Shown here one piece after another: positions 1-7,057 of a DNA stretch of 38,731 nt. Within the stretch, counting starts at the first letter, position 1, and the number at the start of each line of letters is the position of its first letter. The position numbers and the translations under genes are program-made. The notes under the pieces are model-generated. The model worked only from the letters and a program-made list of their open reading frames with translations, was not told the DNA's origin and did no database searches. Location of the stretch: assembly GCA_910583615.1 (NCBI GenBank), contig CAJTXP010000040.1, positions 1-38,731 of the forward strand, written 5' to 3'. This stretch comes from an uncultured Lachnospiraceae bacterium. GTDB taxonomy: Bacteria; Bacillota; Clostridia; Lachnospirales; Lachnospiraceae.

Positions 1-54
1 TGTGTATTCTGGTCTGGTTGATGTGACTAAATATGCATTATTCAACACGCCCTA

Positions 55-83
55 GTGACATTTGAATTTTCTTGTGGTATAGT
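55..83 (+). promoter_or_regulatory. SigA-type promoter for the 119-586 gene
   Basis: A GTGACA -35 box at 55-60 and a TATAGT -10 box at 78-83 are separated by exactly 17 bases. The pair lies 36 bases before the gene start, and an AGGAG ribosome site follows about ten bases before the ATG at 119. This is read directly from the sequence; activity is inferred. Confidence 0.5.
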
Positions 84-118
84 GGACTTCCACTTTTAGG
101 AAAAGGAGTTGATGATAT

Positions 119-586
119 ATGCCACAGATGAATAAAGGCGGTAAATTTATTTTCGGAAAATCGCTGATACGAGATGACTTGACAATCCATCTCCCAACAC
201 AGGCTCTTACAGAGTACAACGCCACAGCAGAGAGAAAAGTCTATCTTTTTACTGGAAGCAAGGTCACTGGCGGCTTTTGTGTGACAAGAAAAGGATTGTT
301 AGAACCGTCAAAGTTAGGACACATTCTTACTGATAATCCGGCTTTACAGAATTATCAGACCGCAGAGGGCGAATTTGTCAAATACAAAGGGCGGTCATAC
401 TGTTGGGTAAATATTTCAGAGAATGGTGTAATTCAACTTAATCAGCAAATATTGGACTTCCTCAATCTGAAAATTGGAATGGAACTACTGTCTATCCGAA
501 GCAGTGATATAGCTTTTACAATGGGTGCAACCGGTCCTCTGTTGGAAAGAGCCGACAACTATGAGGGCGAAATTCCTCTGTATTAA
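119..586 (+). CDS. Hypothetical protein, possibly AbrB/SpoVT-like
   Basis: This encodes a 155-residue soluble protein that I cannot assign to a family with confidence. The ATG is preceded by AAAAGGAG at a normal distance. There is no signal peptide, membrane segment or cysteine cluster. The C-terminal half (about residues 95-140) has a beta-strand pattern, with a stretch resembling 'ILDFLNLKIGMELLSIR', that loosely recalls the swapped-hairpin DNA-binding fold of AbrB/SpoVT proteins; this is an impression, not a match. The gene has its own promoter, and two hairpins follow it at 591-610 and 669-710. It lies left of the left attachment core, so it is either a host gene once downstream of guaA or part of another element at the same site. 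Confidence 0.6.
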   Translation: MPQMNKGGKFIFGKSLIRDDLTIHLPTQALTEYNATAERKVYLFTGSKVTGGFCVTRKGLLEPSKLGHILTDNPALQNYQTAEGEFVKYKGRSYCWVNISENGVIQLNQQILDFLNLKIGMELLSIRSSDIAFTMGATGPLLERADNYEGEIPLY

Positions 587-590
587 AAAA

Positions 591-610
591 GCAGGTATCA
601 TGATACCCGC
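591..610 (-). terminator. Perfect-dyad hairpin, leftward terminator
   Basis: Two 10-base arms (591-600 and 601-610) pair with one G-U. Read leftward, the hairpin is followed by six T residues (585-590), so it would stop transcripts leaving the integrated element. Read rightward there is no T-run. Confidence 0.5.
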
Positions 611-668
611 CCAAAATCCAGTATTCATCAAATAATTAGAGCCATTTTAGAGCCAACAGGCATAAAGC

Positions 669-710
669 AATCCCGGAAACGCCCATTTTATCAGCATTTC
701 CGGGATTTTA
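669..710 (+). terminator. Intrinsic terminator after the 119-586 gene
   Basis: A 10-base stem (670-679 with 697-706) is followed by TTTT. It would end rightward transcription of the upstream gene immediately before the left attachment core at 715. Confidence 0.6.
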
Positions 711-714
711 TCCG

Positions 715-728
715 TTACTCGAACTCAA
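715..728. repeat. Left attachment core (attL)
   Basis: These 14 bases (TTACTCGAACTCAA) are identical to 9457-9470. On the minus strand they encode the last four residues and the stop codon of GMP synthase (I/L-E-F-E-stop). The sequence flanking this copy is not guaA, as expected for the element-distal core after integration. Confidence 0.85.
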
Positions 729-826
729 GTCAGTGTATCCTTTTCCTGCCAATACTGACTGTTTTTCTTTGGATTTATGGGCTTTTCTCCCTGTTTTCTG
801 TCTCTTTTTTCTGTCTGTATGATTTT

Positions 827-850
827 ATAGTACCGTTTTAGTACCACAGA
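827..850 (+). repeat. Candidate integrase arm-binding site, left end
   Basis: This 24-base block contains two tandem copies of a TAGTACC motif and matches 9377-9400 in the same orientation with two mismatches. It lies about 100 bases inside attL, and its partner about 57 bases inside attR. That position fits arm-type sites of a lambda-type integrase. Binding is inferred. Confidence 0.5.
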
Positions 851-875
851 CATATCAAGATACCATCCGATACAC

Positions 876-1421
876 TTAGAAAAACCCACTAAGAGAAGTG
901 CCCAGCAGACGCCTGCAAAACTCTTCATAATATTTGGTCTGCATCTGCGACAGTTCCAGCACCAGTGCACTATATTTATCCCACCGCATATAGGGCGGCT
1001 TCGGAGGACGTGGCAGATCGGCAATACAGTCACAGTCTTCAAACCATCGGTCATACCCCAGCTTGTCCACAACAATACGTTCCATCTTCAGGCGCATTTC
1101 TTCCATGCCGTTGACCTGCTGGGATTTATAATTCAGCTTTGCACACACCCGACATCGAAACCGTCCATCAAGCCTTGCGTACAGGTATCGGACACGCCTT
1201 TTACAGCCTGGACACAAGAAATAGACCCGTTGAGAATGTCCGTCAATATTGGGGACTCTGGACAGTTCAAGTGGTGTATATCCCCCTCGTTCGTACAGAT
1301 CGGCGCATTTTACGGCGGTGTGATAGCGTATATGTGTGCGTCCCACCGGTACCTTTATTATACTCTTACAATATGCATACTTGTCATACCGAATATGATC
1401 TGCAAATGCAAAGCTGTCCAC
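876..1421 (-). CDS. Zinc-ribbon protein of the element
   Basis: The protein of about 181 residues has a four-cysteine zinc ribbon in its middle: CPGC, then about 17 residues later CRVC. It is surrounded by Arg/Lys/Tyr-rich sequence and followed by a predicted helical tail. Zinc ribbons of this layout are seen in uncharacterised proteins of mobile elements, and DNA or RNA binding is inferred. I chose the GTG at 1421 because the frame upstream overlaps the next gene (1442-1780) and has no good start; the ribosome site before this GTG is weak, so the start is uncertain. It is the last gene of the leftward unit before attL. Confidence 0.6.
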   Translation of the reverse strand: MDSFAFADHIRYDKYAYCKSIIKVPVGRTHIRYHTAVKCADLYERGGYTPLELSRVPNIDGHSQRVYFLCPGCKRRVRYLYARLDGRFRCRVCAKLNYKSQQVNGMEEMRLKMERIVVDKLGYDRWFEDCDCIADLPRPPKPPYMRWDKYSALVLELSQMQTKYYEEFCRRLLGTSLSGFF

Positions 1422-1441
1422 CCGAAACGCCCGCCGGTTCT

Positions 1442-1780
1442 CTACCTGATAATGCGTTTTATTTGTCCCGCCGCTTCCATATCCACCCACAGACCGAGCC
1501 CCCTTCCCCGAAGTAAAACATCCAGAAAAGCAATCGTCCGACGCTGATATGCGTAAAAGTCCGCACCAGTCGCCGGAATATATTCTTTCTTTGACAACTC
1601 CACATATCCGATACCGGTTGTGAGGCTCTTCACGATCACTCCTGCAAGGGAAGGACTGGCACACGCCGCCGCCTGCGTTACCATTGACATATTATCACTG
1701 TCCCTGCAGTATTCCCGCAGCTCTTTCACCCTTCGATCTGTCAGGCTGTAATCTTTCCACTGCATTTCCCGTATCCTCAT
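1442..1780 (-). CDS. Phage-type HTH-like protein, ArpU-like (tentative)
   Basis: This 112-residue protein starts at 1780, six bases after GGAGG; an ATG 15 bases downstream is the alternative. Its pattern is a charged N-terminus, 'SLAGVIVKSLTTGIGY', an invariant-looking proline, then an aromatic/arginine-rich helix 'FYAYQRRTIAFLD'. This recalls small late-operon regulators (ArpU-like) of Gram-positive phages. The likeness is from memory of the pattern. It is separated from the capsid gene by a terminator-like hairpin at 1799-1833 and lies 20 bases before the zinc-ribbon gene. Confidence 0.5.
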   Translation of the reverse strand: MRIREMQWKDYSLTDRRVKELREYCRDSDNMSMVTQAAACASPSLAGVIVKSLTTGIGYVELSKKEYIPATGADFYAYQRRTIAFLDVLLRGRGLGLWVDMEAAGQIKRIIR

Positions 1781-1798
1781 ACCCATCCTCCATAATGC

Positions 1799-1833
1799 AA
1801 AAGCCCCCTGCAATCATTCCGAAAACAAGGGGC
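1799..1833 (-). terminator. Terminator after the capsid gene
   Basis: On the minus strand an 8-base stem (1826-1833 with 1803-1810, one G-U pair) is followed by TTTT at 1799-1802. It sits 14 bases after the capsid stop codon and would end, or attenuate, the scaffold-capsid transcript. Confidence 0.6.
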
Positions 1834-1846
1834 CCCGCTGTCTGGT

Positions 1847-2698
1847 TTATTTTGTCGCCGCTGCCGCCTTTGCCTGATAATAGATTGCCTTCACCTTATT
1901 ATCCAGAACAAAAGCATCATACACAATCCTGCCCTCCACCAGATCACCGCTGATTCCCGGCGGGTCAACATGAATTTTATAATCTTCAAGTTTTGTCGGG
2001 GCCACCGTAGCGCACGGATGGGCCAGCATAAACCCGAAGTCCTTCGGCAGGCGGGATGCCGGAATCTTGAGAACGTTAGCGCCGTCCAGATTGGACACAA
2101 CGCCCCGCAGCCTCATATCATTGCCGATATCCGTTTCCATCGTAATATCGCCGCACCGCTTCATCAGCAGATACACATCCGGCGCCACCACAAGCACCCG
2201 GCCTGTCTCCGGCACTTCTGCGTTGTCCAGAGCCGCCGTCGCCTTCAGAATCTCATCATAGATGTTTGTCTCGCTCAGAGCCACCGCCGCGGGCTTCGTA
2301 CCGGCTCCTTCCGCCATCACGCCATAGACGTAAGTGTCCACCTCCGGGATGACAACCTCACGCTGCTGTCTGGCCAGTGCGGACGCTGCTGCAAGCTGCT
2401 GGGCTGTCTCGTCCGTGTCCAGCTTGTCGATCGCAAAGGTAAAGGAACGGTCATTCTTCAGGGTAAACTCTTCTGTTGTCGCGTCCAGGTCCTTAATGGT
2501 CCCATAGCGGCTCCCGGTAAACCCTGCCACCGGGTTCCGGTTATAATTGGTCATTTCACTGGTACCGATCTTGTACACCTTGACCGTGTGCGCCCCTGTC
2601 CAGTCAAAGTCCTGATTTGTCAGAAGGGACTTTTTGCTCTCCGTGCTGAAAAGTTCATCCACATAGGGCAGAAATTTTGTTACTAAATTGATAGCCAT
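1847..2698 (-). CDS. Phage major capsid protein
   Basis: This 283-residue protein is typical in length and composition for one class of clostridial siphophage major capsid proteins. The start 'MAINLVTKFLPYVDELF' followed by 'SKKSLLTNQDFDWTGAHTVK' is a recognisable N-terminus of that group. It continues through a mixed alpha/beta body and ends in an alanine/lysine-rich tail. No truncation is apparent at either end. It follows the scaffold gene by 13 bases on the same transcript, which is the normal phage order. No portal, terminase, head protease or connector gene accompanies it. Particles would therefore need packaging and tail functions from elsewhere; this is inferred from absence. Confidence 0.85.
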   Translation of the reverse strand: MAINLVTKFLPYVDELFSTESKKSLLTNQDFDWTGAHTVKVYKIGTSEMTNYNRNPVAGFTGSRYGTIKDLDATTEEFTLKNDRSFTFAIDKLDTDETAQQLAAASALARQQREVVIPEVDTYVYGVMAEGAGTKPAAVALSETNIYDEILKATAALDNAEVPETGRVLVVAPDVYLLMKRCGDITMETDIGNDMRLRGVVSNLDGANVLKIPASRLPKDFGFMLAHPCATVAPTKLEDYKIHVDPPGISGDLVEGRIVYDAFVLDNKVKAIYYQAKAAAATK

Positions 2699-2711
2699 GT
2701 AATAAATCTCC

Positions 2712-3137
2712 TTATAATCTCATAGCCTCACGAATCAGATCACGACCACCGCTTCCTCCGCTTCTGGGGGCTGTGACGGGGCCAAAATGCGCCGCATTCT
2801 GACGGGCCTTTATGCTCTCTGCATCGGCTCCCCGCTCTTTCATGAGGCTGTCCAGCGCGTCCAGCGCCTTGTTGAACGCTTCCTCACTGCTGCAATTAAG
2901 TGCCTCCATGATGCTTTCCGGATATCCCCGGTCCATAAGCTTCTGGCGGCTGTTTAAGCGGAACTCACGGTCTGCAAGCTCCTGCTCCTTTTTACTCACT
3001 TCTTCAGACGCTTTTTCCCGGTCTCTGGCAAGGCGCTCTCCGACGATCCGGTTTACATCGTCCTGGGTAAAAGTTTTCTGTCCCCCTGTCTGATCTGCCG
3101 GGGTAGTAGTTTCCTGATTCATGTTTTCTGTATTCAT
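2712..3137 (-). CDS. Phage capsid scaffold protein (DUF4355-like)
   Basis: The protein has 141 residues, starting seven bases after AAGGAG. After a polar, Gln/Thr-rich N-terminus, a short 'FTQDDVNRIVGERLARDREK' element opens a long charged coiled coil (about residues 28-75). A C-terminal basic helix 'GGRDLIREAMRL' follows, the kind of segment scaffold proteins use to contact the coat. This order is typical of DUF4355-type scaffolds, which lie directly before the major capsid gene, as here. No protease domain is visible. The transcript starts from the strong promoter at 3305-3333. Confidence 0.8.
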   Translation of the reverse strand: MNTENMNQETTTPADQTGGQKTFTQDDVNRIVGERLARDREKASEEVSKKEQELADREFRLNSRQKLMDRGYPESIMEALNCSSEEAFNKALDALDSLMKERGADAESIKARQNAAHFGPVTAPRSGGSGGRDLIREAMRL

Positions 3138-3304
3138 AATAATTCTCCTTCTTTTTACGCCCGAAGTGGGGCTGATCTGGCAAACAGAAAAAGCGCAGGA
3201 GAAGACGGCCCATGTTCTGGACTGTCCTTTCCCACGCCTGTATCAGCTTCCGTGCGGCCTGTGCCGTCCGGGGTACTTCCTCGATTCTGTTTTGCTCTGT
3301 ATAT

Positions 3305-3333
3305 ATTATAGCAAATACCGGTTATCCGTGCAA
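3305..3333 (-). promoter_or_regulatory. Strong promoter of the scaffold-capsid cassette
   Basis: On the minus strand TTGCAC (3328-3333) and TATAAT (3305-3310) are 17 bases apart, and the -10 is preceded by TG, making an extended -10. It gives the capsid cassette a vegetative promoter separate from the early genes, with a leader of roughly 160 bases. This is seen in the sequence; strength is inferred. Confidence 0.65.
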
Positions 3334-3381
3334 CTGTATCTTTGTCTATAAGTTTCAGATTTGCCTAAATCAACGCTGAAT

Positions 3382-3603
3382 TTAGGTTTTTTCGTCACTT
3401 TCCTGCGGTATGCCGATTTCCACATAGGCACGCCTGTACGCCCCTCTACGCCCTTTCTCCGACTTATATGACCGAATTACTGGGCGCAACAATTCAAGAA
3501 CCTTCTGAAGCTCCTGCGGCTTCTCATAGCTTACTCTGATTTTTACTGATATATGATTCACCCCCCTGTCCAACGCCTCCGCCGTTATTTTCACGTTTTT
3601 CAT
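3382..3603 (-). CDS. Small hypothetical protein, 73 aa
   Basis: I start this protein at the ATG at 3603 because AAGGGGAA lies a few bases upstream; the frame extends further but without another ribosome site. The 73 residues alternate short strands and a helix and end in an acidic tail. There is no membrane segment or cysteine motif, and I do not recognise the family. It is the last gene of the early leftward run, before the capsid promoter. Confidence 0.5.
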   Translation of the reverse strand: MKNVKITAEALDRGVNHISVKIRVSYEKPQELQKVLELLRPVIRSYKSEKGRRGAYRRAYVEIGIPQESDEKT

Positions 3604-3688
3604 AGATTCCCCTTCATGCCGCCGGGTTCCGGTATTGGCGTACCTTTCCCCGGCCCATGAATGGTGTAAGTTACCTCTCATTCCGTAA

Positions 3689-3994
3689 TCAGGCAAATTG
3701 CCTCCTGCAGCTCCGTATCCGGGCGATCTCTTTGAGCAGCTCATTTATTCTGGTGACGCCATCACTGCCGGAAGATAAGCAAAACTCTTCTGCCTCCTGT
3801 CTCCCTTCCAGGGAGAGTTCCAGATAATCGGCAATCATCTCTCCGATTATCTTTGTGTCCTTATCCCAGCCCACAACTGCGATCATGTCCTGATCTTTCA
3901 TGTAATAGATTCCCCTGCCGTCCAGGTGCCTTTCTGACAGACGTTCCGGAGTGACTGATACAATGTTATGTACAGCGTTTAAAATCTCCATCAT
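3689..3994 (-). CDS. Hypothetical protein, 101 aa
   Basis: This soluble 101-residue protein is translationally coupled to the gene before it: its ATG overlaps that gene's TGA. It has an acidic middle and a basic C-terminus with three arginines near the end. The family is not recognised. Tight coupling to the 142-residue gene suggests a shared role, but nothing in the sequence says which. Confidence 0.55.
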   Translation of the reverse strand: MMEILNAVHNIVSVTPERLSERHLDGRGIYYMKDQDMIAVVGWDKDTKIIGEMIADYLELSLEGRQEAEEFCLSSGSDGVTRINELLKEIARIRSCRRQFA

Positions 3995-4419
3995 GCCCGC
4001 ACTCCCTTCGGTCCATATTCAGGGACATCCATCCCCAGGTTCATGTGCTTAATATGGATATACCAGCGCAAAATGCATATCATAGCGGCCCGCAGTTCTT
4101 CCGCAGTAAGCACAGGTTCCAGCAGATACCGCCAGAAGTTCGCCCGGTCTGTAAACTCCCCATCCTTTGGAGAGAAGTACAGCAGATTCTTTACATCTTC
4201 CGAAAGCCCGTTAAAAGCTTCCTGTGAGCTGTCCACGATCTTCCTGTCAAGGTATGCAAGCGTCAGTCCTTCCACCGTATTATAGAATCCTCCGCACCTG
4301 ATAAACGGAAGCTGCTGACACTGTCTTACCTCAACTTCAGCGCCCTCTTTTCGTGCTTTCCTGATCTCCTTGAACATTTTAACGGCTGTTTTGATATCAG
4401 TGATAATGTTCGCTTTCAT
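3991..4419 (-). CDS. Hypothetical protein, 142 aa
   Basis: The ATG at 4419 follows AAGGAG by nine bases and lies four bases after the ImmA-like gene's stop. The 142 residues are mostly helical: a basic N-terminal helix, then segments with aromatic residues such as 'DRANFWRYLLEPVL' and a C-terminal histidine-containing stretch. No catalytic motif is recognisable. It ends in an overlap with the next gene, so the three genes from 4735 to 3689 form a coupled set. Confidence 0.55.
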   Translation of the reverse strand: MKANIITDIKTAVKMFKEIRKARKEGAEVEVRQCQQLPFIRCGGFYNTVEGLTLAYLDRKIVDSSQEAFNGLSEDVKNLLYFSPKDGEFTDRANFWRYLLEPVLTAEELRAAMICILRWYIHIKHMNLGMDVPEYGPKGVRA

Positions 4420-4423
4420 GCTC

Positions 4424-4735
4424 TTATTCTCCTTCCTGTATACTCAATACATCAATCAGCATCTTTGCCGCTCTGTCGACCTGTTCTTCATACTCTGCTT
4501 TTCTGTCGCTTTCCATCATATTGCCCTTGTCGTAATGCAGGTACAGGTGCGCCAGTTCATGCGCCAGATTATAGATATAATCATCAAAATCCATGTCAAT
4601 CCGGATTCCGATTCTGTATTCGCCGCTCCGACGTGTAAACCGTCCATCATAGGTTTTAAACGGAACAAATAATACTTTAACGTCGTTCTTATTCGCCAGC
4701 AGCATCAATTTGCGAAAAACTTCACTTTTACTCAT
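4424..4735 (-). CDS. ImmA/IrrE-type zinc metallopeptidase
   Basis: The 103-residue protein carries an HExxH zinc motif (His59-Glu60-Leu-Ala-His63) inside a helix, the hallmark of ImmA/IrrE peptidases. ImmA of ICEBs1 cleaves the element's own repressor to induce excision. A similar role here, acting on the XRE regulator at 7404-7805, is an inference. The protein is short for the family, covering the catalytic core only. The ribosome site before the ATG is weak. A long inverted repeat (4754-4801) lies directly upstream and may govern its expression. Confidence 0.7.
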   Translation of the reverse strand: MSKSEVFRKLMLLANKNDVKVLFVPFKTYDGRFTRRSGEYRIGIRIDMDFDDYIYNLAHELAHLYLHYDKGNMMESDRKAEYEEQVDRAAKMLIDVLSIQEGE

Positions 4736-4753
4736 TTTTAAGTGTCCTTTCCG

Positions 4754-4801
4754 CCGGAAAATATGCTATACTGATGACGTGAGTTTTAGTATAGCTTCCG
4801 G
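4754..4801. promoter_or_regulatory. Long inverted repeat before the ImmA-like gene
   Basis: GCTATACT (4765-4772) pairs with AGTATAGC (4788-4795), and outer arms CCGGAA and TTCCGG extend the stem after a bulge. It begins about 20 bases upstream of the ImmA-like start. It could be an operator or an RNA hairpin in the leader. No protein can be assigned. Confidence 0.45.
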
Positions 4802-4811
4802 CTATGCCTGT

Positions 4812-4850
4812 CCCCTGCCAGTGTTGGCGCACTGGTAAGGGGCAATTTTT
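4812..4850. terminator. Hairpin after the 68-aa gene
   Basis: CCAGTG/CACTGG arms (4818-4823, 4830-4835), with flanking CCCCT/AGGGG, form a GC-rich stem-loop. The T-run lies on its right side, so as an intrinsic terminator it would act on rightward transcription. Leftward it is only a stem-loop between genes. Confidence 0.4.
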
Positions 4851-5055
4851 ATTTCTCTGGCATGATATAATTGACCTTTCCACGCCGCTGGTAGTCAAAT
4901 ATCTCCGCCAGAACTTCAACCGCACGAGATTCACTCTCGTAAATGCCCAGCACCGGCACCCTGCGATTATTGGTCTCCACCTTTCCGTCCGAAGCTGCCC
5001 ACACACAGCGGGGCTGCTCAATAACCACACGGCGGCTCTGAATCATGATTTTCAA
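4849..5055 (-). CDS. Small conserved phage/ICE-type protein, 68 aa
   Basis: The product starts at a TTG (5055) preceded by AAGGAAGTG. The sequence pattern, ending in 'AVEVLAEIFDYQRRGKVNYI' plus a short Met-Pro tail, is one I associate with small proteins common in Firmicutes prophages and conjugative elements. Their function is unknown. It contains no catalytic or membrane motif. It sits between the iteron-like repeats and the ImmA-like gene, in the replication part of the element. Confidence 0.6.
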   Translation of the reverse strand: MKIMIQSRRVVIEQPRCVWAASDGKVETNNRRVPVLGIYESESRAVEVLAEIFDYQRRGKVNYIMPEK

Positions 5056-5135
5056 TCTGCTTTCACTTCCTTTCTGCTCTAAGGGCTATAATTTTTCATC
5101 GGAATCATTGAGAAAACGGCTAAAAATCGGGCCTT

Positions 5136-5272
5136 CCAATCATTCCGGTGAGCGAAATCATTGAATTATCTTCGGAAACATTGTCAATAATTCCGTTAAA
5201 ACTCCAATCATTCCGGTGAGCGAAATCATTGGAAAGTAGCATAAAATAAAGCTTTTTCCAATCATTCCGGTG
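5136..5272. repeat. Iteron-like repeats at the end of the AAA ATPase gene
   Basis: A 28-29-base unit beginning CCAATCATTCCGGTGA occurs at 5136-5164 and 5204-5232. A half copy (first 16 bases) occurs at 5258-5273, overlapping the ATPase stop codon, and a further partial match lies near 5100-5111. Each full unit has CCAAT/ATTG(G) ends in inverted orientation. Spacing is 68 and 54 bases. A repeat cluster next to a RepA-like gene suggests the element's replication origin; in phage-inducible islands the origin also lies next to the rep gene. Confidence 0.55.
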
Positions 5273-6260
5273 AAAAAATATTGTTCTTTGGCTCCATATA
5301 ACCTTTGTAATACCAAATTGTCGTTTTTTCTTTTCTTCTACCATCTGTTTTATTAAGAATTTTTAAAGCCTTTTTAGCCTCATAAAGTGTTGTGTGTTTT
5401 ATGCCTCGTTCATCAGCTTCTTTAAAGATCGAATCCCGGTCAGCACTTCCAGTTTGCAGCATTTCCTGCAAAAACTCCACCGCCTCATCCAGTGCAAAGG
5501 TACTGCGCTTCTTTTCCTTCCTCTGGCCGAGAATATCATCAGCTTTTAGATCGCTTATACCATCAAAGACAATCCCTCCCGCCTCATAGTCAATGTGAAA
5601 TTCAATACTGTCTCCATGAGCGGCAAGACTGCTTTTTTCATGGGTCATCAGCTTATGCTTGTCTGGATCGTCGGGCTTATTTACCAGAATAATTTCACTT
5701 CTTGCCAGAGCAACGATATCAATACTTCCCAGCGCCCTGTATAACGCCGAATTGCTGGACATTTTACTCATGTGCGCGATCAGTATCATTGCACATTTAT
5801 ATTGTTCTGAAAGCCGTGACAGCTCCGTCAGGACGGGCCTGACCTCATTTGCCCGGTGCATATCCAGATCGGAACCGAGATATGCCTGTATCGGGTCAAA
5901 GATCATCAACCGCGGGTGTTTATCTTTTAGAGCCTGCTCTATCCGGGCATCCGTAAAAGTCAAGGCCTGCTTACCCTCATTGATAACACAGATATTATCA
6001 AGGTTTGCCTTCATGCTTTGAAGCCGTGGAACAATCGTATCTGCAATACCATCCTCTGCAGTCTGGTAGATCACAAATCCTGGCTCCCTTTTCACAAAAG
6101 GATTCTCTGATTCCAAATAGAAATGTTCTCCCCTTGATACAATCGACGCCAGCTTGAGGCATAAAGTAGTCTTACCCACACCAGGGTCTGCCAGCATGAT
6201 TGTGATCTTGCCCAGGGGTATGTACGGATACCAGAGAAAGTCTGTTCCCACCGCCTCCAC
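5262..6260 (-). CDS. RepA-like AAA ATPase (AAA_25 / RecA fold)
   Basis: The protein is a RecA-fold ATPase: Walker A GVGKTT near residue 28, Walker B 'PRLMIFDPIQAYLG', and a helicase-like 'ILIAHMSK' motif. A C-terminal winged-helix-like segment (about residues 250-320) follows. Hexameric RepA-type helicases and helicase-like primase partners of plasmids and satellites have this plan. The GTG at 6260 is the only standard start nearby but has no ribosome site, and it falls only about eight residues before the conserved 'FLWYPYIPLG'. The same frame is open upstream and continues the coiled coil of the preceding gene in the -1 phase. The true product is therefore probably a fusion with 6350-6733. 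Iteron-like repeats lie at its 3' end. Confidence 0.8.
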   Translation of the reverse strand: MEAVGTDFLWYPYIPLGKITIMLADPGVGKTTLCLKLASIVSRGEHFYLESENPFVKREPGFVIYQTAEDGIADTIVPRLQSMKANLDNICVINEGKQALTFTDARIEQALKDKHPRLMIFDPIQAYLGSDLDMHRANEVRPVLTELSRLSEQYKCAMILIAHMSKMSSNSALYRALGSIDIVALARSEIILVNKPDDPDKHKLMTHEKSSLAAHGDSIEFHIDYEAGGIVFDGISDLKADDILGQRKEKKRSTFALDEAVEFLQEMLQTGSADRDSIFKEADERGIKHTTLYEAKKALKILNKTDGRRKEKTTIWYYKGYMEPKNNIFSPE

Positions 6261-6349
6261 TGTCGATAATGGAATCAGTTCATACTGTGCTGGCTGTGGC
6301 GGTTCCGTGGTTTTGCTTCTGACCTCTGCCCGGTGGCCCTTTAATCCTT

Positions 6350-6733
6350 CTAACTGCCGGTCAATAGCCGCGATTTCTGCATCAACAGCCGCTTTTTCTT
6401 CTCCAGCAGTTCTATTTCCTGCTCTTTCCGTTCCTTTCTCACCTGCCTTTCCTTCTCTGCCCGGCGGCGCTTCAGTTCCTGCACATACCAGACAGACACA
6501 CGTTTTAACATTGCGTCCCGCTCTGCCTCATATTCCTGTACCCATGTATCATAATACCCACGGGCACGGCTGCAGCCTGCGGCTTCCAGTGCGCTGATCG
6601 CCTGATCTGCAAAGCCGGGATAGTCCATCTCCCAGCCGTACACACGCTTGAAAAAATCTTTCGTCAGCCGCATGTCTGGCCGGATGCTCTGCAGAAGCTC
6701 CTGCGCCTTAGTCGGAAGTTGCCCTGATTCCAT
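6350..6733 (-). CDS. Hypothetical protein; likely N-terminal part of the split ATPase
   Basis: The start at 6733 has GAGGAAAAG a few bases upstream. The 127 residues have a compact N-terminal domain containing 'DFFKRVYGWEMDYPGFADQA', then a long charged coiled coil that ends abruptly. At an A-run on the minus strand (6393-6397) the -1 frame takes over with a matching alanine/glutamate coil that runs without stop into the AAA ATPase. One more A would join the two genes into a protein of about 490 residues. This could be a mutation, a sequence error or a programmed frameshift. The N-terminal domain's function is unknown. Confidence 0.6.
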   Translation of the reverse strand: MESGQLPTKAQELLQSIRPDMRLTKDFFKRVYGWEMDYPGFADQAISALEAAGCSRARGYYDTWVQEYEAERDAMLKRVSVWYVQELKRRRAEKERQVRKERKEQEIELLEKKKRLLMQKSRLLTGS

Positions 6734-7046
6734 AAAGCTTTTCCTCAAAGTATACCCTGCTGACCTTGCCCCTGACTACAATATATCCTTGGGCTTCCAG
6801 TTCCTGATTAAGCTTCTTGATGATGCCGTAAGCCTTTGACTCGCTGACTTCCAGAGCCGCCATCACATCCCGGACGTTCAGGACCTGTTTTTGCCGGGTC
6901 TGTTCTTCCTTCCGGGCCTCTTCCCGCTGCCGGATGCGCTCGACCTCCTCCATGAGTTCAAGATGCCTCCGCAGGAACTCCGGACTGCCAACGCCCAGCC
7001 GTTCCGCTTCTGCCTGCACCATTGCGGTTAATTCTTCCTGTGTCAC
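6708..7046 (-). CDS. HTH DNA-binding protein of the element
   Basis: The 112-residue protein has an N-terminal charged coiled coil (about residues 8-50) and a C-terminal helix-turn-helix. In the HTH, 'LNVRDVMAALEVSESKAYGI' forms the two helices and 'VVRGKVSRVYFEEKLYG' looks like a wing. Such excisionase/AlpA-like proteins are common second genes in clostridial integrative elements; a role in excision or early-gene activation is inferred. Its 3' end overlaps the next gene by 26 bases. It follows the XRE gene by 11 bases. Confidence 0.65.
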   Translation of the reverse strand: MTQEELTAMVQAEAERLGVGSPEFLRRHLELMEEVERIRQREEARKEEQTRQKQVLNVRDVMAALEVSESKAYGIIKKLNQELEAQGYIVVRGKVSRVYFEEKLYGIRATSD

Positions 7047-7057
7047 AGCTTCGCCTC

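Noticed and set aside
1847..3137. Encapsulin-like or gene-transfer-agent nanocompartment
   Set aside because: The capsid resembles siphophage coats with a separate scaffold, and it sits in an element with integrase and att sites; no cargo gene or GTA set is present.
5136..5273. Possible CRISPR array
   Set aside because: Only two full copies at unequal spacing inside and beside a rep-like gene; an origin fits better.
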